Assembly (NCBI RefSeq): GCF_900277125.1
Contig: NZ_OPYN01000164.1
Location: 124,001 to 188,000, forward strand
Origin: Pseudomonas inefficax
GTDB taxonomy: Bacteria > Pseudomonadota > Gammaproteobacteria > Pseudomonadales > Pseudomonadaceae
DNA: 64,000 bases
Direction: 5' to 3'
The stretch's first letter is position 1. Every line of letters starts with the position of its first letter. Under the pieces are notes generated by a model that was given only the letters and a program-made list of their open reading frames with translations, searched no databases and was not told the origin of the DNA. This document shows positions 36,449 through 45,723 of the stretch, piece by piece. A program made the translations under genes and the position numbers.

Positions 36449-38907
36449 AATCCGCCCCCTTGCCCATCGCCAAAACGCCCGACATTTTCGACCCGCGCTC
36501 CGGTTCCCTCATCGAGCGAGCGTTGTTCAACCACCGGCTGCTGGTAGTAATACTGTGCGCGGTCGTCACCGCGCTATTGGGCTGGCAGGCGACCAAGCTG
36601 AGTCTCAACGCAAGTTTCGAGAAAACCATTCCCGCCCAGCACCCCTATATCCAGAACTACCTGCAATTCCAGGGTGAACTCACCGGGCTTGGCAACGCAG
36701 TCCGGATCGCCGTCGCCAACCCACACGGTACTCTCTACGATCCCACCTACCTCGATGTACTGCGCCGCCTGTCCGACGAGTTGTTCCTGTTACCTGGGGT
36801 CGACCGGATGCAGATGAAATCGCTATGGACGCCATCGACCCGCTGGGTGGGGGTGACCGAGGAAGGCCTCGAGGGGGGCCCGGTCATCCCCGATGGCTAC
36901 GACGGCTCGCCGGCCAGCCTGGAGCAACTCGCGAGCAATATCGCTCGCTCCGGCGAAGTCGGCCAGATCGTCGCACTCGATGCCAAGTCAACGGTTATCT
37001 ACGTACCGCTGCTGGCCCGTGATACCCAGGGCCATACGTTGAGCTACGCCGCCTTTGCCAAGCATCTCGAGGCTCTGCGCACAAAATACGCAGCGGAAGG
37101 TGTGGAGATTCACATCACCGGCTTCGCCAAGCTCGTCGGCGATCTCATCGACGGTGTACGCGTGGTGTTGATGTTCTTCGCCCTGGCGGTGATGATCGCA
37201 ACCGTCATGGTGTTCTGGTACACGCGCTGCGTGCGCTCGACACTTCTGGTGGTCACGGCCTCCCTGATTGCCGTGGTGTGGCAACTGGGCTTCTTGCCAA
37301 CGCTGGGCTACGTCCTTGACCCGTACTCGATCCTGGTGCCCTTCCTCGTCTTCGCCATCGGCATGAGCCACGGCGCGCAAAAGATGAACGGCATCATGCA
37401 GGATGTCGGACGCGGTATGAACAAGCTGGTGGCAGCACGCTTCACCTTCCGTCGCCTGTTCCTTGCCGGCCTCACAGCGTTGCTGGCTGACGCAGTGGGA
37501 TTCGCGGTACTGCTGGTCATCGACATACAAGTGATCCGCGAACTGGCCGTTGCAGCATCGATCGGCGTAGCCGCGCTGATCTTCACCAACCTGATCCTGC
37601 TGCCCATCCTGCTGTCCTACACGGGGGTCAGTGCCAAAGCAGCGGCGCGCAGCCTGCGTACCGAAACAGCCGATGCCGCTGGCGCCGCCAAGCATCCGCT
37701 ATGGATTTTCCTCGACCGTTTCACCCAGCGTCGGATGGCCACCGTGGCCGTCACGGCCGCGGTGGTATTGGGGCTGGCAGGCTTCACCATCAGTACCCAG
37801 CTCAAGATTGGTGACCTCGACCCAGGTGCGCCCGAACTGCGCCCAGACAGCCGCTACAACCTGGACGTCGCGTTCATGAATGCCAGTTACGGCGCTTCGA
37901 GCGACGTGCTCGCGATAATGGTGCGAACGCCAGAAGGCGGCTGCGCCCATTACGACACACTCAACAAAGTCGATGCACTGGAGTGGCAGTTGCGTCAACT
38001 CGATGGGGTCGAGGCAACCAATTCGCTGGCGCTGCTCAACCGCCGCATGTTGGCCGGACTCAGCGAAGGCAACCCCAAGTGGTACGAGTTCCTGCCAAAC
38101 CAGGACATGCTCAACACCGTCACCGCAGGCGCACCACGCGGCCTCTACAACGACAGCTGCAATCTCCTCACGCTCTATGTCTATCTACGCGACCACAAGG
38201 CCGACACCCTGACACGCGTGGTCGATCACGTCGAAGCCTTCGCCCGCAATAACGACACTAAAGAGGTAAAATTCCTCCTCGCCGCAGGTGCTGCAGGGAT
38301 CGAGGCAGCGACCAATATCGTGGTCAAGGACGCCTGGCGGCAGATGTTGTTCCTAGTGTATGGCGCGGTGGTGGTGCTCGCCTTCATCGCCTTCCGTTCC
38401 TGGCGCGCGGTCCTGGTCGCCATATTGCCCTTGATGCTGACTTCCGTGCTTGCCGAGGCACTTATGGTAGCGCTGGGCATGGGCGTGAAGGTGGCGACGC
38501 TGCCGGTGATAGCCCTGGGAGTGGGAATAGGCATCGACTACGCGCTCTATATCCTGTCGGTAACGATGGCCCAGTTGCGTGCGGGCAAAAACCTGTCCGA
38601 GGCCTATTACCGAGCACTACTGTTCACCGGCAAGGTGGTGATGCTGACAGGGGTGACGCTAGCCATCGGCGTCGTCACCTGGGTTGGCAGCCCGATCAAG
38701 TTCCAGGCCGACATGGGCTTGCTGCTCGCCTTCATGTTCCTGTGGAACATGCTCGGCGCGATGATTCTGATCCCGGCCCTTGCACATTTCCTCTTGAAGC
38801 CAAAATCACCTGGCGGCCTCACCTCGGCGGCCGTTGCCTCCATGCCGGTGAAGGCAGATAGCGAACTGGCAATGACATGCGCGACTCCGAGTACAAGTGG
38901 ACGTTGA
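36445..38907 (+). CDS. MMPL/RND-superfamily transporter
   Basis: An 820-residue inner-membrane protein of RND/MMPL layout: one N-terminal helix (RLLVVILCAVVTALLGW), a large periplasmic domain, five helices, a second periplasmic domain and five more helices (MLFLVYGAVVVLAFIAF; VATLPVIALGVGIGIDYALYIL with the charged residue used in proton relay). GTG at 36445 is inside the YCF48 stop and GGAGA stands seven bases before it. The frame is open back to 36181 but homology starts at the GTG. With YCF48 it probably moves a lipophilic substrate or intermediate. Confidence 0.88.
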   Translation: MKSAPLPIAKTPDIFDPRSGSLIERALFNHRLLVVILCAVVTALLGWQATKLSLNASFEKTIPAQHPYIQNYLQFQGELTGLGNAVRIAVANPHGTLYDPTYLDVLRRLSDELFLLPGVDRMQMKSLWTPSTRWVGVTEEGLEGGPVIPDGYDGSPASLEQLASNIARSGEVGQIVALDAKSTVIYVPLLARDTQGHTLSYAAFAKHLEALRTKYAAEGVEIHITGFAKLVGDLIDGVRVVLMFFALAVMIATVMVFWYTRCVRSTLLVVTASLIAVVWQLGFLPTLGYVLDPYSILVPFLVFAIGMSHGAQKMNGIMQDVGRGMNKLVAARFTFRRLFLAGLTALLADAVGFAVLLVIDIQVIRELAVAASIGVAALIFTNLILLPILLSYTGVSAKAAARSLRTETADAAGAAKHPLWIFLDRFTQRRMATVAVTAAVVLGLAGFTISTQLKIGDLDPGAPELRPDSRYNLDVAFMNASYGASSDVLAIMVRTPEGGCAHYDTLNKVDALEWQLRQLDGVEATNSLALLNRRMLAGLSEGNPKWYEFLPNQDMLNTVTAGAPRGLYNDSCNLLTLYVYLRDHKADTLTRVVDHVEAFARNNDTKEVKFLLAAGAAGIEAATNIVVKDAWRQMLFLVYGAVVVLAFIAFRSWRAVLVAILPLMLTSVLAEALMVALGMGVKVATLPVIALGVGIGIDYALYILSVTMAQLRAGKNLSEAYYRALLFTGKVVMLTGVTLAIGVVTWVGSPIKFQADMGLLLAFMFLWNMLGAMILIPALAHFLLKPKSPGGLTSAAVASMPVKADSELAMTCATPSTSGR

Positions 38908-39517
38908 GCAGCATAGGCGCGGGATCGACGGTGCTTCTGGCGGGAGACACGAGCCCCCGCTACGGCCCCCATGCGCACACGCATTTCGAGCACCTGGCCA
39001 GCGAGCTGCACGGTCTGGCCACGGTATCTTCCTGAGCGCTAAGCAAGAGACCGGCGCAGGGCATCGATGGCAGCGCGGCCTATACGCCGCCAAGCACCAT
39101 ACGCCCTTCGATGGTCACCAACGCTGACACGACACGCTTGCCTCAACCCCATTGCATTGCCCACCGCCCTGCCATCGCAGGGCACCCTACGCCTTGACCA
39201 TCCTGTGCTCAGGTCGCCGCTTGCCCTGCATTCATCCTCTTTACCCCGGATCGCGCTGAAGCAATGTGCCAGGCACCGCCAATCAGTGCCACTGATAGGC
39301 GTATCCGCACAGGCTTGTGGCGGTGACCAGCCGCGGCAGAAATGGACGGGACAGTCGATATCACGGACGTGACGAGCGGTTCTTCATCAGCTGCCGACCT
39401 ACCATACAGGCCTCGGGAACAAACGCAGGCCAGCGCCTCGACGAGAACACCATCGTCTGTGACAAGAACCAACAAAAAGGGCGATCTCGCTCGACATATC
39501 CTTCGGGAAGGACATCC
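38908..39517. other. Gap between the MMPL and flavoprotein genes
   Basis: I see no supported gene in this 610-bp stretch. A 52-codon frame (38877-39035) overlaps the MMPL end; its product (MRDSEYKWTLSSIGAGSTVL start) resembles nothing I know. No copy of the TetR palindrome is present, so the flavoprotein genes may be read from the YCF48 promoter. Confidence 0.4.
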
Positions 39518-40978
39518 ATGAATACAGCCACTACCAAGCGCGCCGGCGGAGAGCTTGCGGGCTTTCCCGCCGGCGTGACACTGGTCCTGGACAGGGCCGA
39601 GCTTATCGGCTGGGCGACTGATGCCAGCCGCCGCCGCGGGGCAGTGCCACTGGCCATTGCACGGCCAGTATCGGCCGACGAGGTCCAGCAAGTCATACAG
39701 TGGGCGAACCTCACGGGCGTGCCGCTGGTCCCGGCAAGTTCGGCCGAAGGCCCGCGACGGCGTGGCGACACAGTCTGCTCCAGGCCAGCGTTGATCCTCG
39801 ATCTATCGAGGCTCGACCGCATCATCCACGTTGACGGCCGCGATGCCATCGCCGTCATCGAGCCCGGGGTTAGCTTCGCAGCGTTCGACAAGGCGCTGCG
39901 CCCGCACGGGCTGCGCAGTTTCCGACCGCTGCTCGCACGACCGGCTAAATCGGTCATTGCCGCCTTTCTCGAGCGCGAGCCGATCACCGTACCCGGGCAG
40001 CATTGGGACTCGGCCGATCCACTGGGTGCGACAGAATTCGTATTCGGTACCGGTAAACCCTACCGCACTGGCGGGGGGGCCTTCCCAGGGACGCTCGAAG
40101 AGAATCTGGCGGCCGGCAATCGCCAGATGCTGGGTGTCGGCCCGGCGCATACCGACTTTGCCCGCGTCCTCCAGGGTTCACAAGGGGCGCTCGGCGTCGT
40201 CACCTGGGCGTCGATCTACTGCCAGCGACTTCCCGCCCGGGAGCTGCCACTGCTTGCCTCGGCCGACAGGCTCGCCCCCGTTGTAGAGCTGGCCTACCGC
40301 CTTCTGCGCCGACGACCAGCCGGCCAACTGTTCCTGATGAACGGGCGCCAACTGGCTCTGCTCTGCGCCAACGACGTCGCCCACTACCGAGCGCTCGCAG
40401 CCATGCTGCCACGGTGGCTGCTCTACTTCGAGCTTTGCGCCCCGGATTACTTCCCTGACGAGTCGATAGCCTATCAACTCGCGGCTGTAGAGTGCGATGC
40501 AGCTGAGCTCAACGCTGATTTGGCCCGCGAGGTGTCGGGTATCCCGGCACACCATCTGGCTGTCCGGTTCAAGGCACTCGACGACCAGCCAGGGCGCAAT
40601 CTGGGTCTCGCCAGCGAAGAAGTCTTCTGCCTGAGCCAGCTCGACAGGGTCGAAGGCCTGCTCGAACGGGTGACAGGCGCGATTGCCGACGAGCCCTGCA
40701 TTTACCTCCAACCCTTGGTGCACGGTGTCAATGCCCATTGCCAACTGACCCTGCTCGCGCCGGTGAACGAGGCAACGGCACTGAGCGCGCAGGCAGTCGG
40801 TGTCGCCGAAACACTCGCGGCCGCGGGCGGCTTCTTCAGCCGCCCGTACTACCCGTGGGCTCACGTGCCCTTCGAGCGCGACAGGACCATCGTTGCACTG
40901 CTCGCCAAGAGCAAGTCGATTTTCGATCCTCAAACGGTGCTTCAGCCGGGAGCCCAAAGCTTAGGAGGTTTGCTATGA
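39518..40978 (+). CDS. FAD-binding oxidoreductase (GlcD/GlcE-like, PCMH-type FAD domain)
   Basis: A 486-residue flavoprotein with a PCMH-type FAD domain (ARPVSADEVQQVIQWANLTGVPLVPASSAEG, then ALILDLSRLDRIIHVDGRDAIAVIEPGVSFAAF near 89-121). The glycine stretch RVLQGSQGALGVVTWASIY near 211-229 contacts FAD in this family. Start 39518 has GGAAGGA nearby. Its stop overlaps the Fe-S gene by ATGA. Together with the next two genes it forms a FAD/Fe-S/FAD set like glycolate oxidase GlcDEF, suggesting a hydroxyacid or alcohol dehydrogenase feeding the quinone pool. Confidence 0.82.
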   Translation: MNTATTKRAGGELAGFPAGVTLVLDRAELIGWATDASRRRGAVPLAIARPVSADEVQQVIQWANLTGVPLVPASSAEGPRRRGDTVCSRPALILDLSRLDRIIHVDGRDAIAVIEPGVSFAAFDKALRPHGLRSFRPLLARPAKSVIAAFLEREPITVPGQHWDSADPLGATEFVFGTGKPYRTGGGAFPGTLEENLAAGNRQMLGVGPAHTDFARVLQGSQGALGVVTWASIYCQRLPARELPLLASADRLAPVVELAYRLLRRRPAGQLFLMNGRQLALLCANDVAHYRALAAMLPRWLLYFELCAPDYFPDESIAYQLAAVECDAAELNADLAREVSGIPAHHLAVRFKALDDQPGRNLGLASEEVFCLSQLDRVEGLLERVTGAIADEPCIYLQPLVHGVNAHCQLTLLAPVNEATALSAQAVGVAETLAAAGGFFSRPYYPWAHVPFERDRTIVALLAKSKSIFDPQTVLQPGAQSLGGLL

Positions 40979-42315
40979 GCAACAAACGTCTATTGAACCC
41001 GGCGCCCGACGACCGCTCACCGCTGGCAGGATTGACCGGCAACATCAGCCATTGCTGGCGCTGCTCACACTGCAAATGGACGCCGTCGCCCAAGAGCAAC
41101 GCCTTTGCCCATGCCTGCCCCAGCATCCAGTGGGGCCAGTTCCACGCCTACAGCGGCGGCGGTAAAGTCATCACTGCCTTCGCACTGAAAGAAGGCGAGG
41201 CGCAATACACCGAAACCGCGCTCCAGAGTGTATTCGCCTGCACGATGTGCGGCGCGTGCGACACCTCGTGCAAGACCAACAATGCTGAACTGGTCGAGCC
41301 GCTGTCGATCCTGTACGCGCTGCGGGCCCATATCGCGCAGGAAGGGCACAGCCTGCCGGTGCATCTGCAAATGCGCGACAACCTCCGTCAGCATGGCAAC
41401 GCCCTCGGCCGGCCGCGCAATGAGCGCAGCCTGTGGAGCGAGGGCCTGGCATTGAAGGACGCACTCGCCGAGCAGGTGGATGTACTGCTGCTGATCGGAT
41501 GCGACTACGCATTCGATCAGGCGCTCTGGCCGGAACTGCACGCCATCGTGCGACTCCTGCGCAGCGCCGGCGTTGACTTCGGTGTGGCCCACGCCGCCGA
41601 GGTTTCAACCGGTGAAGGTGCTTACGACCTGGGTTTTCAGGACGATGCACGCGAGCTGGCCAAGCAGATGGCGCAGGTGATTGCCCGTTCAGGCGCACGT
41701 CAGGTCGTCAGTTGTTCGGCGAGCAGCTTTGCTGGCATCCGCAACATCTGGCCGCGGCTGGGTTTGCCCACGTTAGCGCAGCCGATCTTGCATGTCACCG
41801 AGTTCATCGATGACCTGTTCGAGGCCGGGAGGCTAACGCTGCTGAAAGGTGAACCCGTCACCGTCACGTACCACGATCCTTGCAAACTTGGCCGATTGAG
41901 CGAGCAGGTCGTGCCGTCCGACACGCGTTGGACCAAGGTATTGAACACGATGTCGGTCCATGAGGCGCCAAAGCAGGTGCTGTTCGGCAACGATGGTGTC
42001 TACGAACCGCCGCGCAGGCTGCTCGAACGTGTCGCCGGCCTGCAACTGGTCGAGATGGAGCGCAACCGGGTCGGGTCCTACTGCTGCGGCGGGGCTGGCG
42101 GCGCCCCCGAAGCCTTTCCGGACTTTGCCCGCTTCGCCGCCCAGAACCGTCTGGACGAGGCTCGGTCTACGGGGGCCGAGGTTCTCGCCACCGCTTGTGG
42201 TGGTTGCCGGCGACACCTCGCCGACGTGGCCAGCGCCACGGGCGGGAACATCAGGGTAATGGGCTTGTTCGAAATACTCGCGGGGTGCGTCGACGTGCCC
42301 GTACAGGAGAGATAA
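40975..42315 (+). CDS. (Fe-S)-binding electron-transfer subunit (GlcF/HdrB-like, two CCG domains)
   Basis: A 446-residue protein. Two Cys clusters for Fe-S centres lie near the N terminus (HCWRCSHCKWTP, later ACPS; then CTMCGACDTSCK near 83-94), and two CCG domains follow (HDPCKLGR near 298-305; SYCCGGAGG near 369-377 with ATACGGCRRHL near 406-416). It should move electrons from the flanking flavoproteins to a membrane acceptor. AGGAGG is seven bases before the start. Confidence 0.88.
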   Translation: MSNKRLLNPAPDDRSPLAGLTGNISHCWRCSHCKWTPSPKSNAFAHACPSIQWGQFHAYSGGGKVITAFALKEGEAQYTETALQSVFACTMCGACDTSCKTNNAELVEPLSILYALRAHIAQEGHSLPVHLQMRDNLRQHGNALGRPRNERSLWSEGLALKDALAEQVDVLLLIGCDYAFDQALWPELHAIVRLLRSAGVDFGVAHAAEVSTGEGAYDLGFQDDARELAKQMAQVIARSGARQVVSCSASSFAGIRNIWPRLGLPTLAQPILHVTEFIDDLFEAGRLTLLKGEPVTVTYHDPCKLGRLSEQVVPSDTRWTKVLNTMSVHEAPKQVLFGNDGVYEPPRRLLERVAGLQLVEMERNRVGSYCCGGAGGAPEAFPDFARFAAQNRLDEARSTGAEVLATACGGCRRHLADVASATGGNIRVMGLFEILAGCVDVPVQER

Positions 42316-42317
42316 CG

Positions 42318-43991
42318 ATGGCTGCTATCAAGCTTTCATCCGCGGCGCGGCAAGACTTCGAGGCGGCCCTGGGCGCTGCCCATGTGTCCGATGATGCGGC
42401 GATCATCGCCGGTTACTCATGGGTCACCAGCACCGGCGGCGCCCCCTCCTCGAGACAGCTGTACGACATACGGCCGACGGCAGTGGTACTGCCCTCCTCT
42501 ACCGAGGAGGTGCAGGCTGTGGTGCGCACCTGTATCGAGCACGGCCTCAAGTTTCGCGCGCACAGCACCGGCACAGGTTCGTTCAATACGGTTACCCAGC
42601 ACGGGGTGGTCAGTGTCGACCTGCGGCGCATGAACCAGATAGTAGAGCTCGACGCACGCAACCAGATGGCCGTCATCGAACCCTACGTTACCGCCGCCCA
42701 GCTCCAGGCCGAGGCGATGAAGGTGGGGCTCACCAGCCATATCATCGGCGCCGGCTGGACCCACTCCCCGCTCGCGTCAGCAACCTCGATGGGTGGGATA
42801 GGCATCTCGGGCAACCACACCGGGTTCAATGTGCACAATTTGCTCGCTTGGGAATGGGTCACGCCGGAAGGCGAGATCGTCCGCGCCGGCTCGGCCGCCT
42901 GCGGTGCCGGCTGGTTTGCCGGCGAGGGCCCTGGACCAGGATTTCGTGGCATGATCCGCGGCTCCGCAGGCGCGTTCGGCTCACTCGGCATCTTCACCCG
43001 GATTGGCTACAAGCTACACCCCTGGGCCGGCCCTCGTGTGCTGGAGCATCGAGGCCAGCATCCGCAAGTCGGTATTGCCCTCAGCGAGACCATGCGGCTC
43101 TACCAGATCGTCTGGGACGATTGGAACGGCCCAACCAAAGCCGCCTATGAATTCATGATCTCGAACGCCCCCACGCTGGTCGTACGAATCCCCCCCGATC
43201 AGTACGGCTGGATCCTGACACCGACCAACCGTGAGTTCTACGACCAGTTCAGCACCGGCACCTTGCCGGGGATTGCCAGGGCAGAGAACGGCATCTCGTG
43301 GACCCTGCTGGCCGTGTCCGAAAGCGCGGCGGAAGCCCAATGGCGCGACCTGACCATTCGCGCAATCGTCGACAAGACGCAGGGTCGTCTCCTGGATGTC
43401 GAACAGGTGCATGCCGAGGTGATCGCACGCAATGCCGTCACCGCGTGCTACGTGCCTCGTGCCTACCGCACCGGCGCCAGGAACGTCCTGACCAGTATTG
43501 GCATGTGGGACTCCTTCAACCAGATGCCTACCATGATCGACACCGTCGAGAAAATCATGCGGCCCTTCAAGCAAGAGCACAAAACGCTTGCCGAGGGCCA
43601 TCCCGAGGAGTTCTGGCTCTGGCCGAACGAGGGCCGCCAGCTCTGGGCAGAGAACATCGTCTCGTGTGACAACAACGATGTGGTCTCCGCCGCCGACGGC
43701 TACGTCTATGTACTTCAGACCATGGAGGAAAACGAGCGCCGGCCAGTAGGCCTGACCGCGATGGGAATCGGGCAGATGCTGATCGACATCTACAACAAGC
43801 GGTTCGGGGTCAACAAAGCGATGCGAACCGTGAAAGCAACCTTCGACCCTGCCGGCTCTTCCGACGGCATGTTCCCGCATGGCAAGGGCCAGACGGGCCT
43901 GGGGAGGATATGGCCGGTGATGCGGGTGATCATTGCCCGCGTACCCATGATCATGCGGCTGGCCATGCGCGCGATGCTCAAGTCCAACTGA
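42318..43991 (+). CDS. FAD-binding oxidoreductase, PCMH-type FAD domain (second flavoprotein of the set)
   Basis: A 557-residue flavoprotein: FAD domain IRPTAVVLPSSTEEVQAVVRTCIEHGLKFRAHSTGTGS near 47-84, RRMNQIVELDARNQMAVIEPYVTAAQLQAEA near 95-125, and a C-terminal part with a basic/hydrophobic end (VIIARVPMIMRLAMRAMLKSN) that may touch the membrane. It starts two bases after the Fe-S gene stop with AGGAGAG upstream. It is clearly different from the VAO/PCMH protein at 48642. Its substrate is unknown; alcohol or hydroxyacid intermediates made by the flavocytochrome are candidates. Confidence 0.82.
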   Translation: MAAIKLSSAARQDFEAALGAAHVSDDAAIIAGYSWVTSTGGAPSSRQLYDIRPTAVVLPSSTEEVQAVVRTCIEHGLKFRAHSTGTGSFNTVTQHGVVSVDLRRMNQIVELDARNQMAVIEPYVTAAQLQAEAMKVGLTSHIIGAGWTHSPLASATSMGGIGISGNHTGFNVHNLLAWEWVTPEGEIVRAGSAACGAGWFAGEGPGPGFRGMIRGSAGAFGSLGIFTRIGYKLHPWAGPRVLEHRGQHPQVGIALSETMRLYQIVWDDWNGPTKAAYEFMISNAPTLVVRIPPDQYGWILTPTNREFYDQFSTGTLPGIARAENGISWTLLAVSESAAEAQWRDLTIRAIVDKTQGRLLDVEQVHAEVIARNAVTACYVPRAYRTGARNVLTSIGMWDSFNQMPTMIDTVEKIMRPFKQEHKTLAEGHPEEFWLWPNEGRQLWAENIVSCDNNDVVSAADGYVYVLQTMEENERRPVGLTAMGIGQMLIDIYNKRFGVNKAMRTVKATFDPAGSSDGMFPHGKGQTGLGRIWPVMRVIIARVPMIMRLAMRAMLKSN

Positions 43992-44143
43992 GCAGACCCA
44001 GCCAGCACCCGGGGCGGCTCCTGGCAGTCGCCCAAGGGGCCAGCCACGGCACAGTGACCACGTTTGCACGGCTGAACCCGGATCATCGAGCCTGCCCTGG
44101 CGGGAACTGCGAGCGCGACGACCGGGTTCACGCCAAGCAACCA

Positions 44144-44944
44144 CTACATGATCGAGCCGGCGCCACCGTCGACCGGAATGTTGATCCCGGTGACCCACTG
44201 GGCTTCGTCGCAGGCCAGGTAGAGGCCGGCATAGGCAACCGCGATCGGATCGCCAGGCCTGCCGGTGATCGTGCGTTCGACGATCGGCGCCACCGGTGCG
44301 TTGGCACCGAGGTTGCGGTACATCGCTTGGATCGGCGCAGTGTTCATGACCCCGGGGCTTACCGAGTTGACGCGCACACCAACCTCGATACCTTCGGCAG
44401 CGAGTTGGCGCGTCAGCGCGAGTACCGCACCCTTGGCCGCCGCATGTGCCGCCTGAGGCAAAGCCCGCGCGCCCTGCAGGCCGGCACCGGAACCAATATT
44501 GACAATGTTGCCCTTGGCTTTGACAAGGTGCGGCCATGCCAGTTGGCAAGCACGCCAGACCAGGTCCACCTCGTTCTGCATGGTGAACACATAATCGGCA
44601 TCGGACTGCACGGCAAACGGCGCGAACCTCGGGAGGCTGGCGTTGTTGTAGAGTACGTCGATGCGGCCATGCTTGACCGCCGCATCTTCGATCCAACCCT
44701 GCACCTGTTCGCGTACAGTCAAGTCAACCGGCGCGACCGCCTCGATGGGGTGGCCTTGCTCGGCCGCCAATCGAGCGGTTTCCAGCGCGGTCGCAGGATC
44801 GATGTCGCACCCCACAACGATCGCGCCCTCACGTGCGAACAGCAGCGCCGTTTCGCGGCCCATACCACTGCCAATGCCGGTGAGTAGCACCACCTTGCTA
44901 CGCAGCCGACCCACCCGGACTTCACTGCTCGATTTCTTTGTCAT
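44144..44944 (-). CDS. SDR-family protein with catalytic Tyr replaced by His
   Basis: A 266-residue SDR with the cofactor motif TGIGSGMG near residues 22-29, NNAS near 99-102, the Ser position in NIGSGAG near 148-154, and Lys171. The usual YxxxK reads HAAAK: His167 is encoded by CAT at 44444-44446, one base from TAT. The C-terminal INIPVDGGAGSIM is typical. With Tyr missing it may be inactive, use His as proton donor, or act on another chemistry. It is last in the - strand operon from 51.5 kb. Confidence 0.8.
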   Translation of the reverse strand: MTKKSSSEVRVGRLRSKVVLLTGIGSGMGRETALLFAREGAIVVGCDIDPATALETARLAAEQGHPIEAVAPVDLTVREQVQGWIEDAAVKHGRIDVLYNNASLPRFAPFAVQSDADYVFTMQNEVDLVWRACQLAWPHLVKAKGNIVNIGSGAGLQGARALPQAAHAAAKGAVLALTRQLAAEGIEVGVRVNSVSPGVMNTAPIQAMYRNLGANAPVAPIVERTITGRPGDPIAVAYAGLYLACDEAQWVTGINIPVDGGAGSIM

Positions 44945-45002
44945 TGTTAAGTATCCATAGGTTGTTGTGCGGGCGCTGCCGCATTTGCTCCGGAACGACG
45001 CG

Positions 45003-45723
45003 TTAGCGCAGTTCCATCCCCTGGGTCAGAAACGCCACCGAGAACAGCGGCTCGGTGAACCTTTGCTCGTCCGGCGCCAAATGCTCGTGGTAGTAATCAG
45101 AAGTGAACGAGGCCGCGAGCGCCTGTACCGATGCGAAAGTGAGCGCACCGACTCCGTCGTATCGGGTCTTTCTAAATGCCGGCGGCACTGCAGCCGACGG
45201 GGTATCCTCGAGCCGAACCAGTCGCTCCTCGGCGTGCGGATCCCCAAGCGCCAATCGTGCATGCGGCCCTGTCCAATGCTCGACGAACGCGGGGAACCCC
45301 ATATTTCGCCGTGCGACAGGCAATACCAACACCGTGACCGGGGCCAGCCCGGCCGGTTGCTCGCGCGCCCAGATCATCTGCGGCTGCCCCCCCGATGGCG
45401 GCTGGAGGGCCTGCGAGCAACGCCAAGCGCTGTGGCAACCAGCGTTGCTCGAAATCACGAGACGACGCCCAGCCGAACGCATCATCCTCACGCTGCCACC
45501 ATGTCTCCAGGGCCGCGTCATACGGCGCGGTCGACGCGTTGGCAATCGGTGATGGTCCTGACAACGGGCGCGCGAAGACCGCCCTTACTAGTCCATCCCC
45601 GACAATCGGAGCGCGCGCCTCCAGCGCCAGCCAGGCATCGGCGAAGGTATCCAGGGACACCCCCTCCCGGGCCTTGAGCAAGACGACGAGCTTGTAGGTG
45701 ATGCCGGACAGTGGCTCGCTCAC
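45003..45723 (-). pseudogene. Two-domain EthD-like protein interrupted at a C7 run
   Basis: The first ferredoxin-like EthD domain reads from GTG at 45723 (MSEPLSGITYKLVVLLKAREGVSLDTF), which overlaps the old yellow enzyme stop by GTGA. The second (MIWAREQPAGLAPVTVLVLP, FVEHWTGPHARLALG, then SDYYHEHLAPDE) lies in another frame. They meet at seven C residues, 45387-45393; six would restore one 239-residue frame. EthD-type proteins accompany aromatic and ether degradation operons and may bind labile intermediates. A real frameshift, slippage-based switching or a sequencing error are all possible. Confidence 0.75.

Noticed and set aside
38877..39035. A 52-codon frame overlapping the MMPL end.
   Set aside because: No ribosome site, no recognisable domain, and it could be read-through of GC-rich sequence.
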